A stretch of DNA of 5,827 nucleotides, taken from JBDKGV01 sp039798005. Its GTDB lineage: Bacteria; Fibrobacterota; Fibrobacteria; UBA5070. The translations under genes and the position numbers were made by a program. The notes beneath the pieces were generated by a model. That model saw nothing but the letters and a program-made list of their open reading frames with translations, did not search any database and had not been told where the DNA came from. The stretch covers positions 1 through 5,827 of the forward strand of contig JBDKGV010000222.1 of assembly GCA_039798005.1 (NCBI GenBank), given 5' to 3'. Numbering within the stretch: position 1 is the first letter of the stretch; each line of letters starts with the position of its first letter. This document shows positions 1 to 4,806 of the stretch, one piece after another.

Positions 1-1035
1 GGGAGCATCGCGAAGTCTTTCGATCTGCTCGCAGAGCCGGTCAAAACCGGCTTCCCAGCCGGAATTGTCTGGGAGCTCAATGAGTCCGTCGGTGAACATG
101 ATGAACCGGTCGCCGGCGCGGGAGTTGATTTCCACCACTCCGAACCGGGGCTCATCGAAAATCCCCAGGAGGTCGCTCTCGATCACGATCTTCTGAAGCG
201 GCTCCCCGGGGCGAAGAAATAACACCGGAAGATGCCCGGCATTGACGATGGTGGTCTTGTGGGTCTTGCGATTGGAGACGATCAGGGTGCTTGACAGGAA
301 GCGACCGCTGGGAAGCCATTGGACCAACGCACCATTGATCAGGTGAAGGGTTTCCGATGGCGAATAGAACGGGCTGAGATTCTGCCGCAGCAAGGCTTGC
401 GCTGCGGAAGTCACAAGACTCGTCCCCACATCGTGCCCGGAAACATCGGCGATGAAGTAGGCGTGAATCCCAAGAGCCGACTCGACGACGTCGTAGAAGT
501 CCCCGCCGGCTTCCTGTGCAGGCTGCCAATGGACCTGGAAATTCGCAAGAGGCATCTGCTCGGGATGGATCATCAGGCGGCTCTGCGCCTCCTGGAGCAA
601 TTGCAGCTTGCGCGCCTGCTCCGCCACGAGCGCGTTGGTGGCCAAGGAGAGCTTCAGGTGCAGGCGGACGCGCGCCTTGACTTCCTCGGGATGGAATGGC
701 TTGACGATGTAGTCCACCGCACCCAGGGAAAAACCTCGCAACTTCGATGCGACATCCTCCACGCCGGAAAGGAAGAGCACGGGGATCTGGCGCATCCCTG
801 GCAGGGCTTGGAAGGACTGGAGAACCTCGAAGCCATCCTCGTCAGGCATCTTGATGTCAAGAAGCACAAGCTGAGGGATGCCTTGGGTGATGACCTCCCG
901 AGCCTTGATTCCGGACGTGCAGCAGACGACTTCATAGCCTTCGTGCTCAAGCATCCGGCTCAGGATGGCGAGATTGGTCCTCTCGTCGTCGACAGCGAGA
1001 ATGCGAACCCGGGCGATGGGGCTTGGCGCACTCAT
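1..1035 (-). CDS. Response regulator with SpoIIE/PP2C-type serine phosphatase domain (RsbU/HsbR-like), 3' end cut by window
   Basis: Read from ATG 1035, the minus-strand frame stays open for 345 codons to the window edge. An N-terminal receiver (about 10-125) has D16/D17, phospho-acceptor D60 in LLDIKMP, S90 in LFLSG and K112 in VKPF. A short helical, probably coiled-coil connector follows (about 125-158, rich in Leu, Gln, Ala). The SpoIIE/PP2C phosphatase domain then shows QPAQEAGGDFYD at 171-182, IADVSGHD at 195-202, NAGHLP at 265-270 and MFTDGLIE at 313-320. The metal-binding aspartates D179, D197 and D316 are all there, so it should be a Mn/Mg-dependent phosphatase controlled by receiver phosphorylation. 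Known relatives dephosphorylate STAS anti-anti-sigma factors in partner-switching pathways. The missing end may hold only the last phosphatase strands or, as in HsbR, also a serine kinase ATPase domain. The start overlaps the HPt stop (ATGA); its Shine-Dalgarno is weak (GAGAG, 10 bases away), so coupled translation is likely. Confidence 0.93.
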   Translation of the reverse strand, partial: MSAPSPIARVRILAVDDERTNLAILSRMLEHEGYEVVCCTSGIKAREVITQGIPQLVLLDIKMPDEDGFEVLQSFQALPGMRQIPVLFLSGVEDVASKLRGFSLGAVDYIVKPFHPEEVKARVRLHLKLSLATNALVAEQARKLQLLQEAQSRLMIHPEQMPLANFQVHWQPAQEAGGDFYDVVESALGIHAYFIADVSGHDVGTSLVTSAAQALLRQNLSPFYSPSETLHLINGALVQWLPSGRFLSSTLIVSNRKTHKTTIVNAGHLPVLFLRPGEPLQKIVIESDLLGIFDEPRFGVVEINSRAGDRFIMFTDGLIELPDNSGWEAGFDRLCEQIERLRDAP

Positions 1036-1379
1036 TCGCTCTGATCTCTCAGGATGTCCAAGGTCGCGTGGAGGGTCGCTTCCATCTCAGGAAGCAAACC
1101 CTCGAGAACGGTCCAGTCGCCGTCCCGGACTGCGGATTCGGCGCGCGAGCTGATTTCCTGCAGCATCACGGCTCCCACGTTGGCCGAGGCGCCCTTGAGC
1201 GAATGCGCCTGCCGCTCGGTGGATTTCTGGTCCCGATCCACCCGTGACTGCTTCAGGGCGAGGAACAGTCGCGGAGCATCCTCAAGGAAGATGTCGATGA
1301 TCTCGTTCAGGAGTTCCTCATCGCCTTCAAGGCGTTCCAAGGCGGATTCACGGTCAAGAAGGTTGGCATGTGGGGGCAT
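1032..1379 (-). CDS. Histidine phosphotransfer (HPt) domain protein
   Basis: A free-standing HPt protein of 115 residues that relays phosphate between receivers in a multistep phosphorelay. The phospho-accepting histidine is H59 in the signature QAHSLKGASANVGA (57-70); the K62-G63 pair and the following small residues match the family. The preceding ELLNEIIDIFLEDAPRLFLAL (about 22-42) is the usual first helix pair. The remainder is predicted helical, giving a four-helix bundle, with no kinase ATPase domain. The next gene starts within its stop codon (ATGA) and encodes a receiver-phosphatase, which is the likely phosphate partner. The arrangement resembles hptB followed by hsbR in Pseudomonas aeruginosa, where hybrid kinases feed HptB and HptB phosphorylates HsbR. 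The resemblance is in order and domain type; orthology is not shown. Confidence 0.92.
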   Translation of the reverse strand: MPPHANLLDRESALERLEGDEELLNEIIDIFLEDAPRLFLALKQSRVDRDQKSTERQAHSLKGASANVGAVMLQEISSRAESAVRDGDWTVLEGLLPEMEATLHATLDILRDQSE

Positions 1380-1387
1380 AGTTTCGG

Positions 1388-1391
1388 CTCC
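1388..1391 (-). promoter_or_regulatory. Ribosome binding site of the HPt gene
   Basis: GGAG (1391-1388 on the minus strand) lies 8 bases before ATG 1379. It sits in the only non-overlapping junction of the six-gene run, a 14-base gap after the HDOD stop. Confidence 0.6.
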
Positions 1392-1393
1392 GG

Positions 1394-2293
1394 TTATCCT
1401 GCGGAAGAAAGCAGGGCTTGGGCTTGGTCGAGGCTCGTGTGCATCTGCTCCAAGAGTACATCGACATCGTCGAGGGAGATCTCAAGGCGATCCCATACGG
1501 GCTCAAGGAACGGCAGATTCTGCGGCGAGCGCGCATCCCACGCCGCGCCGGTGCTTGCGCAAATGCCATCGGCGACATGCACGACCATGGTCTCCTTGAG
1601 AAGTTCCGTGTCGCTCCAGTCGGGATGATGATGCTCCCTGATGATTCGAACCAGAGGCGCTTCCATTTTCCATCGTTCTTCAAGGAAGATGGATCCCAGT
1701 TCGGCGTGGGAAATCCCGAAGACCTCGATTTCGTGAATGGACAGGTCTGAAGTGTCCTGCTTCCCCGGGAATTCCTGCAAAGGGGACACCGGGTCATTCA
1801 GGAACGCGGAGTATTCCTTGGGAATCAAGGTCAGCATGAGCAGCGCACCGACATCATGGACAAGACCCGCGAAGTAGACGAGGTCCTGGGATGCCTGAGG
1901 CAATTTGATGTGCTTGGCCAAGGCCTGCGCAAAGGCGCCGACGGCCAAGGAATGTTTCCAGAAACGGGAATGGGAGAATGTGGATCCTTCCGGTTGGCTG
2001 GGGAAGGAACGAGGAAGTGACAGGGCATAGACAAGGCCATGGACGGTGCGGATGCCCAGACGCATGACTGCGGCGGATGGGCTGGAAAGGGGGGCCCCCC
2101 CACGCGAATAGTATGCGCTGTTTGCCATGCGCAACACTTGTCCAGCCAGGACAGGGTCCATGGCGATGATCGATGCGATGGATTTGACATCCACATCGGA
2201 ATTGCGCAATTCCTTGTCGAGGCGTACGAGAACTTCAGGGAGGACTGGAAGTCCGACCTCTTCACGCATGAGCTTGAGCAGTTCGTCTCTCAT
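1394..2293 (-). CDS. HDOD domain protein (putative signalling protein)
   Basis: HDOD domains are relatives of HD phosphohydrolases found in bacterial signalling proteins, often next to or fused with receivers; their biochemical role is generally unclear. The 299 residues begin LPVLPEVLVRL (15-25), the usual HDOD entry, followed by IASIIAMDPVLAGQVLRMANSAYY (39-62 region), RLGIRTVHGLVYAL (78-91), FWKHSLAVG (111-119), GLVHDVGALLML (143-154), FGISHAELGSIFLEERW (192-208) and IREHHHP (218-224). Histidines and aspartates typical of the HD superfamily are kept: H114, H146-D147, H196, H221/H222, and D242 in VVHVADGI. Metal binding is therefore possible, although most HDOD proteins have no demonstrated enzyme activity. 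The C-terminal 50 residues look helical with no recognised domain. No signal peptide or membrane segment, so cytoplasmic. The start overlaps the stop of the CheY-like gene (ATGA), which suggests this receiver and HDOD protein form a functional pair. Stop TAA 1396-1394. Confidence 0.9.
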   Translation of the reverse strand: MRDELLKLMREEVGLPVLPEVLVRLDKELRNSDVDVKSIASIIAMDPVLAGQVLRMANSAYYSRGGAPLSSPSAAVMRLGIRTVHGLVYALSLPRSFPSQPEGSTFSHSRFWKHSLAVGAFAQALAKHIKLPQASQDLVYFAGLVHDVGALLMLTLIPKEYSAFLNDPVSPLQEFPGKQDTSDLSIHEIEVFGISHAELGSIFLEERWKMEAPLVRIIREHHHPDWSDTELLKETMVVHVADGICASTGAAWDARSPQNLPFLEPVWDRLEISLDDVDVLLEQMHTSLDQAQALLSSAG

Positions 2294-2670
2294 GGCGTGT
2301 CTCCATCGAGGTTCAACGCCCCGACGATCTTGACAAGAAGATCTTCGCTCGTGAACGGCTTGAGCAGGTACTGCTTGGCCCCGTCCTGGATGGCGCGTAT
2401 CATGCGTTCCTTCTGACTGATCGAGGAAACCACGATCACGGGAATGTCCTTCAATACGGGATCTTTTTTCACATGCTCAAGGAAGGTGATGCCATCCATG
2501 TGGGGCATTTCCATGTCAAGGAGAATGAGGTCGACATTCGGATCCTTGCCAAGGAGTTCCAAGGCGATCTCACCATCAGCGGCCTCGATGACGGTGGCGC
2601 CGACGACTTGGAGCATGGTGCGGATCAAGTGACGGATCGAAGCGGAATCATCGACGGTGAGGACTCTCAT
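2290..2670 (-). CDS. Single-domain response regulator, CheY-like
   Basis: A stand-alone receiver of 126 residues with no output domain; phosphate is taken from a histidine kinase or HPt and the protein acts through partner binding. Residues seen: acidic pair D7/D8 (LTVDDS), phospho-acceptor D52 in LLDMEMPHMDG, switch serine S82 in VIVVSS (Thr in classical CheY), and conserved K104 in LLKPF. The domain begins at residue 1, and the last few residues (LDGDTP) are a short tail. The start overlaps the cheR stop (ATGA) and the stop overlaps the start of the HDOD gene (ATGA). Being encoded after cheB-cheR it may bind the flagellar switch, act as a phosphate sink, or work with the HDOD protein coupled to it. 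Sequence alone does not separate these, so I give no cheY symbol. Confidence 0.92.
   Translation of the reverse strand: MRVLTVDDSASIRHLIRTMLQVVGATVIEAADGEIALELLGKDPNVDLILLDMEMPHMDGITFLEHVKKDPVLKDIPVIVVSSISQKERMIRAIQDGAKQYLLKPFTSEDLLVKIVGALNLDGDTP
2301..2304 (-). promoter_or_regulatory. Ribosome binding site of the HDOD gene
   Basis: GGAG (2304-2301 on the minus strand) lies 7 bases before ATG 2293, inside the last codons of the CheY-like gene. Confidence 0.55.
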
Positions 2671-3515
2671 AGGCGAACCTCGGTCTTGCGAACAAAAACG
2701 GTGGTGTTGCGGCTCATGGAGATCTCGAAGTCGTTGCAGAGCCCGCGCAGGGTTTCCGTAGCCCCCAGGATCAATGGGGAATCGGGTTTCAGGGCGAGGG
2801 CGAGGCGGTGGAACAGGTCCCGCTTGAACTCCTCGGCGAAGTAGATCGCGACATAGCGGCAAAGCACAAGATCGAAGGTGCCGAGTCCGGAAAAGCTGTT
2901 CATCAGATTGAATCGCTGGAACTTGACCCGTTTCCGGATGGACTCGTCGATTGCCCAGACGCTGCCGTCCTGCCGGAAGTACTTGGTTCGCCGCGCGTCG
3001 GACAGGCCCCGCTTGATGGCCAGTTGATCATATCGACCCGAGATCGCGAGAAACAGAGCCGCGGAGGAGATGTCGGTCCCGACGATCTCGATCCGCTCGG
3101 CAAGGGACGGATTGCCCTTTTCACGCGCCAGTTCGTCGATCATCATGGCAAGCGAATAGCCTTCCTGCCCTGTGGATGCCGCCGCGGACCAGATCCTGAC
3201 GGGAGCCGATGTCGTTGCGGCGCGGCGCAACAGTTCAGGAATGCCCTCTTCCCGGAGCCAGTTCCACAGGTTGTCATCCCGGAAGAAGTAGGTCTCGTTG
3301 GTTGTCATGGCGTCGATGATGCGGTCACGAAGCTTGCCGTACGGCTCGGCGAGCGCCTTCTGGTAGAACTCGTAGAAGTTGCGGCACCCTTGCTCAATGA
3401 CAATATCCGTCAAACGGGTCTCGATGAGGTATTCCTTGCCGCTTTCCAGATGGATGCCGCAGTGCTTTTCGATGTAGCCCTTCATCAGGGAAAATTCGTT
3501 GTCGGTCAGTTTCAT
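2667..3515 (-). CDS. cheR: Chemotaxis protein methyltransferase CheR
   Basis: CheR transfers methyl groups from S-adenosylmethionine to glutamates of chemoreceptors, opposing CheB. The 282 residues match the usual length. An N-terminal helical CheR domain (about 1-72) precedes a Rossmann-type SAM methyltransferase domain. Motifs: TTNETYFFRD at 71-80; RIWSAAASTGQEGYSLAM at 107-124 (SAM-site loop, E118 kept); GTDIS at 146-150; FDLVLCRYVAIYF at 214-226; LILGATETL at 248-256. Several family-typical positions differ: the usual CS(T/S)G(Q/E)EPYS is ASTGQEGYS, CRNVLIYF is CRYVAIYF, and GHSE is GATE. The protein is clearly a CheR but somewhat divergent. No tetratricopeptide or other C-terminal extension is present. 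The start at 3515 is supported by the ATGA overlap with cheB and an AGGAG nine bases upstream; the stop overlaps the next gene, again as ATGA. Direct cheB-cheR coupling suggests the pair serves the same, unseen, receptor set. Confidence 0.93.
   Translation of the reverse strand: MKLTDNEFSLMKGYIEKHCGIHLESGKEYLIETRLTDIVIEQGCRNFYEFYQKALAEPYGKLRDRIIDAMTTNETYFFRDDNLWNWLREEGIPELLRRAATTSAPVRIWSAAASTGQEGYSLAMMIDELAREKGNPSLAERIEIVGTDISSAALFLAISGRYDQLAIKRGLSDARRTKYFRQDGSVWAIDESIRKRVKFQRFNLMNSFSGLGTFDLVLCRYVAIYFAEEFKRDLFHRLALALKPDSPLILGATETLRGLCNDFEISMSRNTTVFVRKTEVRL
2678..2681 (-). promoter_or_regulatory. Ribosome binding site of the CheY-like gene
   Basis: GAGG (2681-2678 on the minus strand) lies 7 bases before ATG 2670, within the end of cheR. 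It fixes the start of the receiver at MRVLTVDDS and excludes the in-frame ATG at 2862, which would prepend 64 non-homologous residues. Confidence 0.6.
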
Positions 3516-4750
3516 GAGCGGCGGCTCCTCTCTAGGAGGATCTGAGTGATTCTGCCGGCGATGGCAGAGATTGGCAGGATCTCGTCGGCATTTCCCGCAT
3601 TGGCTACGGCTCCGGGCATGCCCCACACGACGCTGGTCGCCTCGTCCTGCACCAAGGAACAGGCGCCTTTGCCTCGCAGGGAAGCGACTGCATTGGCGCC
3701 ATCGCTTCCCATCCCGGTCAGGATCACGGAAAGCACCTTGCCACCATAGAGTTCTTCCACGGACTGAAAGAGTACATCGACCGAAGGACGGCAGGAATTG
3801 ACTGGTGGCGTGTCTGTCAGGTGGGTCTTGATTCGATTGTCCACGCGCTGAAGCACCATGTGCTTTCCACCGGGGGCCAAGTACATGGTGCCAGCCTCCA
3901 GGATCATGCCTTCCGATGCTTCGACGACCTTGATTTTTGAATCGCGGGAAAGTCGTTCCGCCAAGGATGCGGTGAAGAGGGGGGGCATGTGTTGGACTGC
4001 GACGATCGGAACAGGGAAATTGGCCGGCAACTGAGGGATGACCACCTGAAGTGCATTCGGGCCTCCGGTTGACACTCCCAACGCCACCACATCGATTCCT
4101 CCCGACGGCAATCGGGGAGATGGCCGGACCGGTGGTGCGGGGACAGGAACGGTGCGATTTGTCAAGGACCGGTCGATGGTCGCTGGAATGGCCAGACGTG
4201 GCGCATCCTGCACGGGTGGGCGAGGCGGGGGCGTTGAGCTGAGCGAAACGCGCCGCGGCTCCACCAGGGGTGCCGTTGCCGGCTGTGGTGCTTGCGCAGC
4301 CATCGGTGCGCGCCTCAGTCGAGTCCGGCGGCGTTCTTGAGCAACATTGAAAAGCGGGAAGAGCGCGTCCTGGAGTTGCTGAAAGCTTTCCGCCGGATTG
4401 TCCCCTTGGGGCTTGGGGACAAAGTCCAGTGCACCAAGGGAAAGGGCCTGCATCGTCAATCCGGTTTGGCTCTTGTCCAGACCGCTGAGCATGACCGCTT
4501 CGATGCCCGGGAAGTCACGCCGCATTCGCCTCAAGGTTTCCAAGCCGTCAAGCACCGGCATGGAAACATCCAGAAGGACCAGACCGATTTGCGGGTTCTT
4601 CTGAAGGAACGCCAAGGCGGCTTCGCCATCATTGGCGGTCCCGGCAAGGTTGACATGAGTGTTGCCCCGCACGACGCGGGAGAGAATCATCCGAAAGGTC
4701 GCCGAATCGTCGACGACGAGGATGTCAAGGTCGGGGGTGGTTTCTCCCAT
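3512..4750 (-). CDS. cheB: Chemotaxis response regulator protein-glutamate methylesterase CheB
   Basis: CheB removes methyl groups from, and deamidates, glutamyl/glutaminyl side chains of chemoreceptors; phosphorylation by CheA activates it. The 412 residues hold an N-terminal receiver (about 8-125) with acidic pair D14/D15, phospho-acceptor D61 in LLDVSMP, switch residue S89 and K113 in PKP. A long linker rich in Pro, Ala and Arg follows (about 138-217). The C-terminal methylesterase (about 218-408) has catalytic S227 in GVSTGGP, H254 in VQHMPP and D350 in TGMGSDGA. All key residues of both domains are present, so the enzyme should be active and phospho-regulated. The linker, near 80 residues, makes it longer than the usual 350 or so. 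An in-frame TAG at 4762-4760 rules out an earlier start. ATG 4750 lacks a nearby Shine-Dalgarno and sits at the predicted transcription start. The stop overlaps the cheR start as ATGA. First gene of the operon; the genome may hold other cheB copies. Confidence 0.95.
   Translation of the reverse strand: MGETTPDLDILVVDDSATFRMILSRVVRGNTHVNLAGTANDGEAALAFLQKNPQIGLVLLDVSMPVLDGLETLRRMRRDFPGIEAVMLSGLDKSQTGLTMQALSLGALDFVPKPQGDNPAESFQQLQDALFPLFNVAQERRRTRLRRAPMAAQAPQPATAPLVEPRRVSLSSTPPPRPPVQDAPRLAIPATIDRSLTNRTVPVPAPPVRPSPRLPSGGIDVVALGVSTGGPNALQVVIPQLPANFPVPIVAVQHMPPLFTASLAERLSRDSKIKVVEASEGMILEAGTMYLAPGGKHMVLQRVDNRIKTHLTDTPPVNSCRPSVDVLFQSVEELYGGKVLSVILTGMGSDGANAVASLRGKGACSLVQDEATSVVWGMPGAVANAGNADEILPISAIAGRITQILLERSRRS
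3525..3533 (-). promoter_or_regulatory. Ribosome binding site of cheR, inside the cheB end
   Basis: AGAGAGGAG (3533-3525 on the minus strand) ends 9 bases before ATG 3515. It selects this start over an in-frame upstream ATG at 3626, which lies deep inside cheB and would add 37 residues that do not resemble CheR. Confidence 0.7.
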
Positions 4751-4756
4751 AGGATG

Positions 4757-4787
4757 ATTCTACCACAGTCCACCCTCCTCCTGTCAA
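4757..4787 (-). promoter_or_regulatory. Sigma-70-like promoter with extended -10, upstream of cheB
   Basis: Read on the minus strand, a perfect -35 TTGACA (4787-4782) is followed after 19 bases by TAGAAT (4762-4757), one mismatch from TATAAT. A TGG directly precedes it (4765-4763), making an extended -10 (TGn), which can offset the longer than optimal 19-base spacer. Standard geometry (last base of the -10 at -7) puts +1 at 4750, the A of the cheB ATG, implying a leaderless transcript. The purine-rich AGGAGGAGGG stretch (about 4782-4773) lies between the two promoter boxes. It would not be transcribed from this promoter and is too far from the ATG to be its ribosome site. The call rests on motif match only, but the gap is the only sizeable non-coding stretch in the window. 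Confidence 0.6.
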
Positions 4788-4806
4788 CACAAACAAGAAC
4801 GAGCCG

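Noticed and set aside
152..529. Minus-strand open frame of 125 codons
   Set aside because: It is the out-of-frame reading of the phosphatase domain, which is fully open in its own frame; the product is low-complexity Arg/Ser-rich.
319..1044. Long plus-strand open frame (241 codons) opposite the phosphatase gene
   Set aside because: Its translation has no recognisable domain, and it lies antisense to an uninterrupted frame with complete receiver and PP2C motifs. It is a shadow of biased codon use.
1354..1797. Minus-strand open frame of 147 codons inside the HDOD gene
   Set aside because: It is a frame-shifted reading of the HDOD coding sequence without its own motifs.
2808..3545. Plus-strand open frame of 245 codons opposite cheR
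   Set aside because: It is antisense to a well-supported cheR, has no family resemblance, and spans the cheB/cheR junction.
3979..3985. G7 run in cheB
   Set aside because: It encodes the conserved HMPP segment of the methylesterase; the frame is intact and the length is explained by proline codons.
4773..4782. AGGAGGAGGG as a Shine-Dalgarno for cheB
   Set aside because: It is more than 20 bases from the ATG, a stop codon blocks any nearer in-frame start, and it lies between the promoter boxes.
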